In this document: positions 22,565 through 34,840 of the stretch, piece by piece
Numbering within the stretch: position 1 is the first letter of the stretch
Layout of the letters: each line of letters opens with the position of its first letter
Assembly: GCA_036365145.1 (NCBI GenBank)
Contig: JAEOAD010000024.1
Location: 7,835,001 to 7,899,000 of the forward strand
Direction: 5' to 3'
DNA length: 64,000 bases
From: Orientallactaga sibirica
Lineage: Eukaryota > Chordata > Mammalia > Rodentia > Dipodidae
Position numbers and translations under genes: made by a program
The notes under the pieces: generated by a model
Database searches by the model: none
What the model was told of the DNA's origin: nothing
The model's input: the letters and a program-made list of their open reading frames with translations, nothing else

Positions 22565-23997
22565 ATATTAAGCCATAGAATGTTTACTTTTTGTTAAGAG
22601 ATATTATATTTTTCACAAGTTTTATGCACAGGGCACAAGTGACAAAGTGAAACCATTCAAAGTAAACAGATGAAACAGATACAGCTAACACATCATGAGG
22701 TTGCTCACGGAAGGTCAGTAGACAAGTACATGTGTTCCTATCATAGCTTATTAACAAACTCAAGGCACCTAAGGAGCATAATGAGAGATGCAAATTTAGG
22801 ACTCTACAGATGAGAAGGTTTACTCTGCACATGTATTCTTTTATTTTTTTCTCTCTTTTGAATCTTTAATGTGCTCTAGGTGTTGACGTAAAATGTGTGC
22901 TATTATTCATATCGGTATGCAGCATTTTACTTTTTTTTTTTTAAGCTGTAAGGCCTTTTGGTTTCAAGCTAAAAGTTCTGTGTGAAGATATAAATAAATC
23001 CCAAGGTGTGGTTTGGAATTGAATCTTTCCTAGAAATCAAGCTTCCCTGAGCATGCATTGTTTTCCTTGTCTTTGATGTAATGGATTTCTACAAGGGAAT
23101 TCCAAAATGAAGGCAAGCTGCCACAAGCATCTTAATTCCTTCTCCTTCTGTGTGCCTCTCAGATGGCAGAGGAAATGATCTCTGAGTCAGGAAGACAGAA
23201 CAGGCAGAAACACAGAAATAAAACTTGTATGTTGTCATGGTGTCATCCCAAAGCTTAGGACATTAAACAGCGCTACATTCTCATCTCCAATTAATCCCTG
23301 TTTGAGGCACTAGATTGAAACTGAGACCGAGAAATAAGACTGTATACTAAGATGTGCTCAAATTACTTGTCATCACCAGTTCCTGGCTTTCAAACTTTGA
23401 TTTTTCACTGTGAAAATTGTTACCATATAAAGATTCTGGGATTAGAAACGCAGGCAATTTAAGGATGGATTTTTCCTCAGTAGAAGCACATGTCCATAAG
23501 CATCTGGGACAAAAAGGCTAAAATAATTTGATATGTGGCAGATAAAAAGTAAAATAAAAATATTAGAGGGAAAGCCAAGCCAAACACAGCACCATGATCC
23601 CTTATATGACACATTACATAATAGGACACAGCGTTAGGGGAAGGATGTCACCTACACTCCTTGTTTTGTTTTTCAAACCCGTTGGCTGTGTTTGAGGTCA
23701 GACAAAATCACAGGAATCTACAATAATTTTCAGAATTACAAGATGACAGTAACTGTTCAATTATTTTTTTAAAAAATGCTCTTTGTCATGAATAGAGGTT
23801 TCATATGCTTAATGGCCATTCTGTTTACAAAATTTTAGGTGTGAATATATTATAAAACTATACCCAAAAATAAATTTTATGAACTGCAATCCTCTTAAAT
23901 CCTCAGATTTTTGCTTTATAACATTTGCTAACGCAGGAATATTCTATGTTGCTAAAAGTTTTCTGTGATATGACAAGTCATTGTATGTGGCAGAATG
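22565..23997. other. Unique DNA, nothing recognised
   Basis: Long unassigned interval without an identifiable exon or repeat family. Confidence 0.5.
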
Positions 23998-24352
23998 CGG
24001 TAGTTTGAATGTATGTTCCCCAGAGATGCCAGTGTTTTATTAAAATTGAATTTGCAGTTTCAGGTCTTATCCCGTTAACCACTTCTGGGGATGGGAAGAG
24101 ATGTTACTGGGTGTGAATTTGAATCCAGCCTGAAGGTATTCAGGGAGGTTTCAGCTCTGTTGGGATCCCTGCTAGTTGCTTTTGTTGTTTGCTGGCTGTT
24201 TGGTTGTTTCTCTCTGCTTGGATGTAAGGAAGCAGGTTCGTCTGCTATTGATGAAGTTTCCCCTGAATCTGTAGTCATGAAATACCTGCCTTCCTCTATA
24301 GAACTGTGTCTAGTTTGGATGTTCATCCCAGCAACAAGAAGCTATCTACAAT
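23998..24352 (+). mobile_element. ~350-bp interspersed repeat, copy 2, class uncertain
   Basis: Second member of the family at 8288-8636. It shares the TTTGAATGTATGT start, GTGTTTTATTA, a GAATCCAGCC-type block, the TGTGTCTAGTTTGGA, TTCATCCCAGCAA end and CTACAAT. The 87-codon forward frame and 83-codon reverse frame within it are shadows. Confidence 0.7.
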
Positions 24353-24690
24353 GAGGAATCTAAGAGTTAACTTCCTGGGAGCCTTTGTGCTAAAACACTC
24401 TGTGGGGGAAAAAAAAAATTACATATATATATATGGCAAAGCTCTAATCAAGAATGCATTACTCTTACTTAAATGTCACTAATATTTAAATACATCTGTA
24501 AGTGATGCCTCCTACCGATCCATTTAACACTCCAGAAAAAGACTAATAAACGGGAGATAACAATGTACTTTTCCCCCAACTTGGTCCTATATTTAAGAGA
24601 ATACCCTTTTAAATTATGGCAACATACCCCTATAAGTTTGAGTCCAAGTATGTTTAGTTACCTTACTTTTGAACTTAAAAATAATAACTT
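24353..24690. other. Unique AT-rich DNA
   Basis: Contains a short (AT)n at about 24423-24434; nothing else recognised. Confidence 0.5.
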
Positions 24691-25140
24691 TAATGAGTAG
24701 GTTCGGGAAAAAGCTTCCAGCCACTGCAGAAATCCCTGGCACGTGCAGTGTCTGGAGAGATTCCGAATGCAAGGCTAGTCATAGTATGTCCTGAGGACGT
24801 ACAGGGAGACTAACACAGTCACTGAAGACAATCACCAGCCAGGCCCACTTCCAGTGAGAAACAATTTCCTCTGGCAGCTCTGAAGTCTGTTTTTGGAAAT
24901 TGCCTCGTGGAGCATATAAAGCTAATTCATGGCTCTTCCCAGAACTGTGCACACCCGTCTGGAGCTCCCCTGTGGACCAGGCAGCCTTGTTGACAGAATC
25001 AGGCTGGGCTGTTGGCTCATTGCCCGAGCCAGTCGGGTTAGGCTGAAAGCCCCTAAATCTTCCGCAGTGCCCCTGGGAAGGGAATATAAAATGGTGACGG
25101 TGGTAAGGCAAGACCCAAAGAGCACAGCAAAGTCATGACA
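24691..25140. other. GC-richer non-repeat block, function unknown
   Basis: Base composition rises clearly above the neighbourhood, with several CpGs and no repeat family I recognise. It contains TATAAA-type motifs near 24917 and 25084 and overlapping frames of 69-110 codons on both strands. None has a recognisable domain or a convincing splice arrangement. It could be a conserved regulatory element, an old LTR or a non-coding exon. Confidence 0.25.
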
Positions 25141-25409
25141 TTTGTATTTGGCTCTGTCATTGTGATTCAATGACACAGAATTTGCTAGAAGATTCTGCAG
25201 AGGTCAGGGTGCTAAGTTGATGGATGATCTGTATATCTATTTTCTTCTCCTACTAAATCTGTGTGATATGCCTGGTCAACTTTTCTTTGGGCTTTCTTAG
25301 GATGCTAAAAACTATACTTTTTCTAGCCACCCAACCATCCTGACAATTTTATCTTTATACAGAGATGTTTACAAACATTTAAATGAACACATTCAAAATC
25401 AATGAGGTT

Positions 25410-25411
<2 letters not shown>

Positions 25412-25445
<34 letters not shown>

Positions 25446-25575
25446 GAGGTAGGTAGGGTCTCACACTAGCACAAGCTGACCTGGAATTCACTCTGCATTC
25501 TATTCTCAGGATGGCCTCCTACCTCTCCCTCTGAACGACTGCTGGGATTAAAAGCATGTGACACCACGCCCAGCT
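25412..25575 (-). mobile_element. B1-like SINE, reverse
   Basis: Begins with about 32 T (the reverse poly(A)) and runs through AAGCTGACCTGGAATTCACT and CTGGGATTAAAAGCATGTG to CACGCCCAGCT. Partly similar AGGTTT.TTTCTTT flanks suggest the target duplication. Confidence 0.93.
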
Positions 25576-26885
25576 AGGTTTATTTCTTTAACACTGAACA
25601 TTTCAGGAGACCTTCATATACATTCAAACTGAAATGGACCATTGCTCTTAGGCTAACCATACCTAACCTATTTATAACATATTTATTAGGGAAGTTTTCA
25701 AGGAAAACACAGATGTTATTTACTCAAATTATTAAAATCAAGGAGAGAAATAAAACTTGCATTTGACTTTAGAGATTTACATTGAGATCAATTTCAAACT
25801 CAAAAATATATCAACTTTAAATATAAAGAAGCAGCCTTGCTTTCTCCAGGTGAGAGGAGTTCTGAGGTTTGAGCATGAAAGGTATGCCAAGAGACTAGAG
25901 ACATGAGAAACCTAACACCAGGAGTGTTCAGGATCTGCAGGAGTAAAAGTTAGAGAACATTCAGTCACATGGGGAACCAACGTTGAAAGAAAAGTGTGTT
26001 TGTTTGAATTTGATATTGTCTACAGTAGTGAACACTGAAATTCAAAAGGAAAATTCTTTTTTCCTATTACCATAGCCCCTTTTCCTTGGCTCTCCTTTGC
26101 TTAGGAATAAAAGAACATTTCATTAGCAATTTGATGAGCTCTTATCCCACAATAATTATGGATTATTCTAAGGACCAGAAAATCGTAATCCCTTGTTATA
26201 TTTTGTTAATTTTACTATTTATCCTTCATTCTTTTATCATATCCTTTTGTAGGTAACATCCACATGCTTCTTCTTTTGGAATGAATTCTTGATATGTCTA
26301 TGCATCACACTTTTAACCTTCTCAGTAATGTGATTTAGTATTTTTCTCCTCTATGATGTCACCTGAAACCTACCCTATACTCATATTACAAAAGATAGTA
26401 AATTCTCTGTGCATTTTACCAGTAAGTATTTCACTCAATAATATTTTTACTGTGTGATATGGAAAGCACCTATTCCACTCCACCCTACCAACTTTTCTTT
26501 ACTGGAGTCTTGAACACTTTGTGGCTTTTCGTTTATTTAATTGTTTATGCAGAACACTTTCATTTGCTTGGTAGGTAAAGGTGAGATTATGGGTTACATT
26601 ATCCCAGTTTAAATTCCAGATCCTTGCTGGAATATTTTGAAGAGTCATTTTTTATTAAATATATATATTTATAATTTTTGACTTGGAACTTAGAACAGTC
26701 ACCCTCACATCGTCAGCCAGAGGATAGCATGTTCCTTTAGGAAAACAACAACAAAAACTGCTTAGAGTACCCCGTATACCATAAGAACCCAAGTCACTGC
26801 CAACCATTAGCATTTCTAACACCTACTGTCCAGTGTGAGGGACTAGCTGTGTGGAAACCAAGTACTACATAACATAAGCAGTCAA
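25576..26885. other. Unique AT-rich DNA
   Basis: Nothing recognised. Confidence 0.5.
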
Positions 26886-27068
26886 GAATGGAATTGCTAG
26901 CCAGACGTGGTGGCACACGCCTTTAATCCCAGCACTCAGGAGGCAGAGGTAGGAGGATCACCATGAGTTCAAGGCCACCCTGCGACTACATAGGTCAGCC
27001 TGGGCCAGAGTGAGAGACTACCTCGAAAAACCAAAAAAAAAAAAAAAAAGAACGGAATGGAATTGCTA
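26886..27068 (+). mobile_element. B1-like SINE with 14-bp target duplication
   Basis: Forward body 26900-27050 (GCCAGACGTGGTGGCACACG to CTACCTCGAAAAACC plus poly(A)). An internal gap joins CTACATA directly to GGTCAGCC. GAATGGAATTGCTA occurs at 26886-26899 and 27055-27068 as a perfect target-site duplication. Confidence 0.96.
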
Positions 27069-29196
27069 AGTCATGGAATATGCCAAATTTTCAAACATCA
27101 ATATTCTAAATAATACTTCTGATGAACTATTTGTTAAAACATCTATTCTTGAAATATGCGATCTTAATTCCAAAATCTCTGTCAAATGATTTCTCTAATT
27201 GCAGTCCTACATTATTTGCATTAAAAAATAATAAATATTTACCCAGGACTTAAATATGCCAGGCACTATTTCTCAATATTTTTCCAGTTTTAATTTACTC
27301 AATCCATGTAAGTTTGCAGTTGGTGGCTTCATTTTACAGATTATGAAAGTGAGGGACAGAGACAATAACTGATACACAAATGAGGCCAGAAAGTATGAGG
27401 AAGAAAGAACAATTGCCAAGATTGCCCATACCATTGCATTACATCAATTCCGTGGGAATGTATTTCCCTAGACATTTGTCATTTCAAGCACTTTGTTATG
27501 TCTGCCTTTCTCTCTGTGTCTCTCTCTCTCCTCCTCTCTGCTCCCCTCTATTCCACCCTTCCTCGGGGCCTCCCCTTCCTTCCTCTCGCCTCTTAGTTTT
27601 CTCTTCTCCAAATCATGTAGCAGGGAGAAAAAGCCCACCTGAAAGCAGTGGACAGCAACCCTTCCTCTGTAGCCTGTGAAAATCAGGTGAAAACACTGTA
27701 TTCTTTATGTTCAAATATCTTTGTCTACACACTGCAATCCTCTAGGTCACCTTTGTGTCACTATGAGATTTGGCAATATGGTTTGTCAAAGAAGTTTCTA
27801 AGGCTAAAAGCAATCAGCAGGCAGTAAGATGAGTACACAACAAGACTGCCAGACACTAACCTTTGAGAATTCATTCCATGAGTGGCTTCCTCTCCAATTT
27901 TATCACAAAGGACAAGTAAAGGAAAAAAGTACACAAAGATATTAACTAAAGCATTCATGTCAACTCATACCCATTAGCCTGCTGAGTGCAGATATCCAAA
28001 TGTGAACCACCACTCTCCACCCACTGCTCAACTGCTGCCTAACTGAAAGCTGCATCCTTAAAGAACTTCTCTTGGTACATTTCAGCCATCTGAGAAATGT
28101 AACCTAGTAAAATGACTCCAATGCAATTTACTTTGAAATTTATATTTGTAGAAATACATTTATTTAATTTATTCTTTGAAAATATTCACTTTTAAATAAA
28201 AATATGCTTATTTTTCCTGCAGATTTATTGGAGGGAAGTCACTAAATTATCATAGGTAAAATACTTCACACATATTCATATGCACTTTAAGAAGAATGCT
28301 AAATTTTGCCAGATTTTCAATAAAGGAAACTTACTTTGATATTAACAGCTAACGTACTTAATATATTTTATTTTATAGTCTTTTGATCTACCTCATTAAA
28401 ATTAAAGTAATATTACTATAATATTTTATATGAGTACAAAAACTATAGTATGTGAAAGCTCATGTGAATGTTGCATTTTAATATTACAATCAAAATAATG
28501 TGTATGTGTTCGTAGACATTTATTATGACACGCATAGTGTAAATGCCATGCTTTTATTTTATTTTATTTTTTACTTAAAGGGAAACTATGGCATACTAGA
28601 ATTATTTAGGAAGACTCTTTGTTCTGTGTATAACGTATGTGGCGCCAATCTCTAGAAGCACACTTCTATTCTAAAAAAAACAAATGATGATGCTATAAAA
28701 TAATGCTACTTATTTGAATAATACAGAACAAAACAGGCAGTGGAAATACATTTTAAACTAGTTCAGGGAAACTTCCTCCAATGATGATCCAATATGTACT
28801 TTGTAAGTTGTAAAATATAATAAAAATCTTAATAATAGTCATAATAATTTTATATAAATACAACTTGTTCGCAAGGATGGAGAATATTAAAAACAATTGA
28901 ATAATATTGTCATATAAAATTCTCAACATATTTAGGCTAAAAAATGCCCTCTTAGAGAAGACTCTAAAATATATCTGAATATTATATAACATTAACATAA
29001 AACAATTGTTTTTATGTTGACTTACATTTCTCTTATTCATAAATTCTAAATACATACATCTCAGTAATCCCTTTGTACTGTACTTAGTCACCTTAATGTC
29101 CAGATTATTATATTCTATATTTATTTTACCTTATTCTAATATCTGTTTTGATTTCCCCTTCAGTGTATTTCTTTACTAACATCAAAAAATAAATTT
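27069..29196. other. Unique AT-rich DNA with one CT-rich patch
   Basis: A pyrimidine-rich run at about 27505-27605 is followed by an AG at 27619-27620. I did not find a matching coding exon. The rest is AT-rich with nothing recognised. Confidence 0.5.
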
Positions 29197-29303
29197 CAGC
29201 TGCACATAGTGGCATAACCTATAATCCCAGCTCACAGGAAAATGAATCAGGAGGATCACAGTAAGGTCAAGGCCAGCCCTGGCTGCATAGTGAGATCCTA
29301 ACT
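29197..29303 (+). mobile_element. Old B1-like SINE
   Basis: Shortened, diverged forward B1: CTGCACATAGTGGCATAACC, TATAATCCCAGC, AAGGCCAGCCCTGGC and AGTGAGATCCTAACT. Confidence 0.72.
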
Positions 29304-29315
29304 AAAAAAAAAAAA

Positions 29316-29367
<52 letters not shown>

Positions 29368-29393
29368 AAAAAAGAAAGAAAAGAAAAAAAAAA
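29304..29393 (+). repeat. (GAAA)n microsatellite
   Basis: The B1 tail has expanded into about 90 bp of GAAA-type repeat. Confidence 0.95.
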
Positions 29394-29942
29394 TCAAACA
29401 AACATAAACTCCACTTCCAACCAGTCAGAGTGCAGATCACCGGGTCTTTCTTTTCTTTTTTTCTTTCACATTTCACAGAGCAAGGTGACAGCTTGTGACA
29501 AGTACCTCGGACACCTTTGACACATCTGTCCATGGAGCAGGACTGAGTACTCCCTGGTCTTCTCTTGTTGTCTTCTGCCTTCTGGTATTGGACATGAGTG
29601 TTTCAATAGCTCTTAACCCTTCCTGTGTCTTCATTTTATTTACTATCATGCTTTTACACAATTTTGTTTTCAAAAGTACATTTTGATGCAATTAGTCACT
29701 CAGCACTCCGCCTCAGGTAGCTAATTTGCCGTTACATCTTCACTGAGTCTTAGAGCTCTGCTTTGCATCCTAATGTCCCTCTCTGTTGTGCTGACACAGC
29801 TCTACTTGCCAATTATTTTCCACTCCTACTATAGTCCCCCTATTCTTGGAGACTGGCCTTTTGTTCTGATAAAGCTGCAAAGAATACTTGGAACTAGATA
29901 GTTGTCATTCTTTAATCAACACCCTTATATTGTGAAGGGAAA
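29394..29942. other. Unique sequence, nothing recognised
   Basis: Frames of 63 and 72 codons overlap on opposite strands and show no recognisable domain. Confidence 0.5.
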
Positions 29943-30093
29943 GGGTTGAGACAGCGGCTCATTATTTATCCCAGGCTGATCTAGAACTCACTATGTATGT
30001 TATATGTTCAGGCTGACCTTGAACTTGTGACCCTCTTTCCTCTGCCTCCTGAGATGTGGATTAAAGGCATGTGTCACTATGATAAACTTAGCA
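29943..30093 (-). mobile_element. Old B1-like SINE, reverse
   Basis: Reads CCAGGCTGATCTAGAACTCA, CAGGCTGACCTTGAACTTG, TGCCTCCTGAGATGTGG and ATTAAAGGCATGTGTCACTA on the plus strand: a diverged reverse B1. Confidence 0.8.
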
Positions 30094-30947
30094 AAGTTTC
30101 TCATTCACAACAACCTACACATGTTTTCTTCCATCTTTGACCCTCTGAATTGGATGTCATTAAATATTTGCCTTTAAAGTTGTAGTGCCACAGTACTGCA
30201 TTTGCATAAATCATCCCCACCCTCACCCCCACCCCGGAACAGGGGCTGATCATCAAACGATGTGCTTAGTTCTCCTAGTTCCTGTCATGTGCACGCCACA
30301 CTGTCTCTTCTCACAGTATTCAATCCACTGTGGACCCAACAAACTACACAAAAGTCAGTAAAGCAAAGTTAGAGAACATTCAGTGCACTTTTTGAATATC
30401 CGACACATTCACATGTTCATGTGCATAACTTTTGGAATCAAATAAATTATTTTATATTACACTATAAAAGTAACTTTAAGTTTTGAAGCAGAGGTCATGA
30501 CTTTGAATGCAGATGTTACTATGTTGGAGTTTCTTTTCTGAATTTATGTAAAAGCAACCATGCAAACAAAGCATGCAGAGTTAAATAACAAATATACCAT
30601 GATTGACACATGGAGATAGAAATGTACATGTAATATAAATATTTAATCCAAACTTGTGACAAACTTTGACAAAAGTGGTGGGAAGTTAACTTATTTTCTT
30701 TGTTACCTAATGTACTCTATTCTGTAGTCTTTACAATGGATTGTAAGTCACATATGGCTAAAGAAATGCCACATATCAAAGGACGATAATGATGTTTACC
30801 TCTGCAGCAACCAAACATATAAAAGGAGAAGGAAAAAAATAAAAGGATGAAAGAATGTAGGTGAGATGTAGGGTTGGATCTCATTTTACTCTAGTAGGGC
30901 AGTTGATCCACATTCAATATTTTACTGCTTCAGTGGTACATCTGTTG
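30094..30947. other. Unique DNA, nothing recognised
   Basis: No gene or repeat family identified. Confidence 0.5.
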
Positions 30948-31250
30948 TGTGACAAACATAAAATGGCTGGGCTCACTATCAATTACAGGCTAGAACAAGT
31001 ACGATTTCAATTACAATAAGAGAACAAAACAGCTGGGAAATCCCCAAGGGGAGGTGCAAGAACCAAGAGGGTAAGGCAGACATCATATTGGTACATTGCA
31101 CACTACTAATTAAGGAGAAATGAAGTCAAGTTAAAAGAAAATATACCCTGAGTTGCTCTGCTTCAGGGGACCACTTGGGTACTGGAAACAGCACCACTGT
31201 GGCTTGTCTCAGTCTGTATTCTTCTGGAACTCTTGTCTCATGAGCTACCT
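30948..31250 (+). mobile_element. Possible LTR remnant
   Basis: A compact, mixed-composition block starting TGTGACAAACATAAAATGG with GGGAAATCCCCAAGGGG and a CTGCTTCAGGGGACCAC segment has the look of a MaLR/ERV LTR. I could not find matched flanking duplications or a polyadenylation signal. Low confidence. Confidence 0.3.
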
Positions 31251-32568
31251 AAATGAAATCTCAAGGATAAAAGAGTCTTGCTTTTTAAGCTAAAAAAATG
31301 AACATGATTAAATTGAGGTGTCTAAATCATATACAAATATTTTTAAAAGGCAGAGTATCTCTAAGATATTGCGAAATAACACAAAGAAAAGAAACTTATG
31401 ATAATGAGTTTTACAATAGCCTACAGCTCCCTAAATGAGGAATGCATAAAAATAGGCACATATAAAAGTCTTCTTGACAAATGTCTTATAGTTAGGAAAG
31501 GAATCTAGGATCTTATGCTATGTCCCCTGCATGACAATTATGTAATTTTCCCTCGGTATGCCTGTTTTTCATATGTTTAATTAAATGAACTATAAGCAGT
31601 GGAAATTAAAACAGCATAATGTGCTATTGAAAATAAATTACATTTTAACATAGAATCTAGTAATATAGTTCAGAATTATCCACAGGTTAGAAAATGTTAG
31701 AACTTTTCAAATAGAAAATTTTCTCTGTAGTTGACATCATCAACAGATTTTATAACAATTAAAACAAAACAATAATAATAATAGAAGTGTACAATATTTG
31801 GAATGCCTCATCTATGACCCAATTCATCCACCTTCTTTGAATATTAGTATATGAAACAAGAATAGCATAACAAAACTTGATTAATATATACTATTATAAA
31901 TAAATTAATAAATAAAGGAAACACTTCAATATTTTATTGCTTTATTTTTATCATTTGAAAGTAAGAAGACAGAAAATTATTGTATTAACTTTGAGATTGG
32001 GGATTTAAACCATGGGAAAAGCAATGAAATTGTAAGGGGTGTCATTACAAATGCTAGAAAACAATTGAGATATGATGAACTAAAAGGAGTTTTTACCATA
32101 AATGAGATCTCAAACAGAAACTAAGGAACTGGGAGAGAGGTGATCCAGCATGGGCTATTAACAGAATAAATGTGATTCTTCATTAATGTCAACTGTGACT
32201 TCTTTGACATTTGTCATTTAAAAGCTAAACATCATGCCAAAAAAAAAAAAAAAAAAAAAAAGATTTCCTTGTCTTTTGCTAATGCATGTACAGTTTAATT
32301 GATTTTAATATAATTCAAATCATAGTTGGTTAAAGCAACCTGTATGGAGCAAGAAGGATAATTTCTGGCCCCACTTCTCCTACCAAATGCAGTCTGTGGT
32401 AACTTTCAAGTTTTATATGAAACTTCCAAAACAATCAGCACGATTCCTATTGGTGATTTGACCTGGTATACACCCAAAGACTGTGTGTCATATAAAAGGA
32501 CAAGTCATCCCTTGACTGAACTAAGTGTGCATAACACTACTTCTCACATGAATAAAGAATAATAGCAG
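31251..32568. other. Unique AT-rich DNA
   Basis: A 23-A tract lies at 32239-32261. Nothing else recognised. Confidence 0.5.
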
Positions 32569-32884
32569 AGCTGAAGAGATGGCTCAGTGAAAAAGCACTT
32601 CCTGAGCAGCTCTGAGTACATGAGTGCGGACAGCTCCTCAGACCACCTATAAAAGCGGGGCACTGGGTGTGTTTTTGTAATCCTATTCTATCTACCTATA
32701 TAGAGAAGAGGAGAGACGAGAATCTCTTTGCTGTTGTGAATTGTGTGGTGAACAAAATGAGAGACCCTGGCTCAAAACCATCTTGAAGATAAGGACCAAC
32801 TGAACCAAAGGTTGTCTTCTTAACTTACACCCTTGTGCCCAGACTAACACATATAAATGTCCACACAGACACTTAATAAATACA
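32569..32884 (+). mobile_element. B3-like SINE
   Basis: Forward B2-superfamily element: head GCTGAAGAGATGGCTCAGTG, TTTTGTAATCCTATT, then AATGAGAGACCCTGGCTCAA and a tail with CACCCTTGTGCCCAGAC and ACACAGACACTTAATAAA. Confidence 0.8.
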
Positions 32885-33080
32885 TAAGTGTATAAATAAA
32901 TAACTTTGTATTTACTTGTGTTGTAGTAATAGTACTGCAGATTTATTAATCATAAGATTGATAGAATTAAAATATTGCCTATGATGAAGCAATTCATATG
33001 AAATACAAAAGTATCATATGCAGTTAATAAATGGTGCACATTTGATAAGAATAAAAGAGTAGGATTTTTTTCACTTCCAG

Positions 33081-33267
33081 TTGTGTGGGATATCTCCCTA
33101 ACTCAGATATACAGAGATAGAGCAGCCAGTATCTAAACATTAAATTCAGAAACATGCCCAGCCTCTATGAAAACCACAGAAGAAGGACTCTGTATGATAG
33201 GCAACAGTGAAATTGCAGCTGCTGAGATTGTGTGTGGAGCCAAGTGCCACTTCACTCTTGATCTATG
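33081..33267 (+). other. Candidate non-coding exon (splice motifs only)
   Basis: A 187-bp segment lies between a polypyrimidine-AG acceptor (TTTTTTTCACTTCCAG, ending 33080) and a strong donor ATG|GTAAGT (GT at 33268). All three forward frames contain stops, so it would be non-coding. Such pairs also occur by chance; no transcript evidence is visible. Confidence 0.15.
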
Positions 33268-33594
33268 GTAAGTTGACTGGAGGAAGGAAATCAATTACTA
33301 TCGGCAGTGAAATTCAGGTAGACTCTGGTTTGAGATGCCAGCTACACGCAGGTGTGTGCCCTCAGCAAAGATAATTCTGACTAAGCCTTCATTAACTAGG
33401 AGTGCTGCTGCATTCATTGCTTTGAGCTTTAAGTGTTCGTGTTATTTTTTTCATGTAGACAGAGACAGATGGAGAAATCCAAATATTATAAGCCTCCCAC
33501 CATCTCCAACAGAAAAAAAAAAAAAAAATCTGCTTTAAGTAGTTGAACCTTCCTAGATCAAATCTATTAGAGGAGCACACACGCACGTGTGCAT

Positions 33595-33600
<6 letters not shown>

Positions 33601-33650
<50 letters not shown>
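33601..33650. repeat. (AC)25 microsatellite
   Basis: Fifty bases of perfect AC dinucleotide. Confidence 0.98.
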
Positions 33651-33653
<3 letters not shown>

Positions 33654-34687
33654 AACACTCTAGAGGCTAGACATACTGAAACCTGAGTCTAACAGCTTGA
33701 AAATTACTGCATTCACCTGGAAGCAACATCCATTTATTTTAGGATCATCGCCACAAATATGCATCTATAAGGCTCCTTCACTGGCGATTCCAGGATCTGA
33801 GACCAGGGGCAGAATATGCTTCACACGCTATTGTCTTCGGTCCTCCTGGGCATTGTGAAACACATGCAGGGAAAGGAGTACAGCTCACTTTCCCAGAGAG
33901 ATGCAGTGACTATCAGGTCTCACAAGGATATTCTCGGTGAATGTGTACTCAGTCCATGTGAGCTGGGAAAATTCCTGACTATGAGGCTAAATATGTCAAC
34001 AGAATACCACATAGGGACAGGCCAAGGGGAGGTACTTAAAGGCACTTCTTGAATCTCACACTTATCAGAATATTGCTCAATATAGGTTCTTACAGTGAAT
34101 AAAGGCAGTTGTGGCTGGAGTCACCTTACTCAGCTCAGTCATGTTGGCACAATACAGAAGTAACAGACTTGATTCAAACATTAGATAGTAGTGACTTTCT
34201 AATACAACTATGAGTCTATAACTAACCCTACAATCAATTTCAATCTAGTTAAATTATATAAAACAACACTTCAATAAATTATAATACTCACCCTTTTAAA
34301 CTAGTTTCTACTTTAAATATTAGATAGAATTTTAGAAATTTCAGCAGAAATAATCTAAATACCAGAAGTGGAATACAAGTTCCTACAAAAATCACATAAG
34401 CTAAAAGAGCTTAGTGAACAGATGTATGCAGTGCAAAAGAATTATTTGCAAAATGGAGAATTCTAAAACTCTTATTTTTGCAGAGTTTTTTGTTTGTTTG
34501 CTTGTTTAGGAGAAACAAACTTGTCCTGCCATTTATATCCATATTTCTGAGGAGTGAGTTTAGTTCAAAAGAGAAAACAGAAATCCACAAGGTATTTTTT
34601 TCCCATTTCTTTAAGGTCATGGGTAGTGTATTCATAGCATTTTAAATCAAACACAGGTATGAAATAAAATGTTAAGAGAAAATCCAA
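33651..34687. other. Unique DNA, nothing recognised
   Basis: No gene or repeat family identified. Confidence 0.5.
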
Positions 34688-34840
34688 GCCAGGCATGTTG
34701 GTAGGCATTCTGTAAATTTAGTACTGGAAAGAATGGGGTAGGAGGAGGCATTCCAGACTAACTGTGACTATGGAAAGATACCCTGTCTCAAAGCAAAAAC
34801 AAAATCCAAAACAAAACAAACAACAAAAGAAAAGGAAAAC
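34688..34840 (+). mobile_element. Old B1-like SINE
   Basis: Diverged forward B1: GCCAGGCATGTTGGTAGGCA, a degraded middle, then AGATACCCTGTCTCAAA and an A-rich tail with AAAAC units. Confidence 0.7.

Noticed and set aside
27505..27680. Pyrimidine-rich run with AG as a splice acceptor
   Set aside because: The CT run looks like simple sequence, and the downstream frame shows no known coding similarity.
29267..29533. 88-codon reverse frame rich in Ser/Phe/Leu
   Set aside because: It reads the (GAAA)n microsatellite on the opposite strand.
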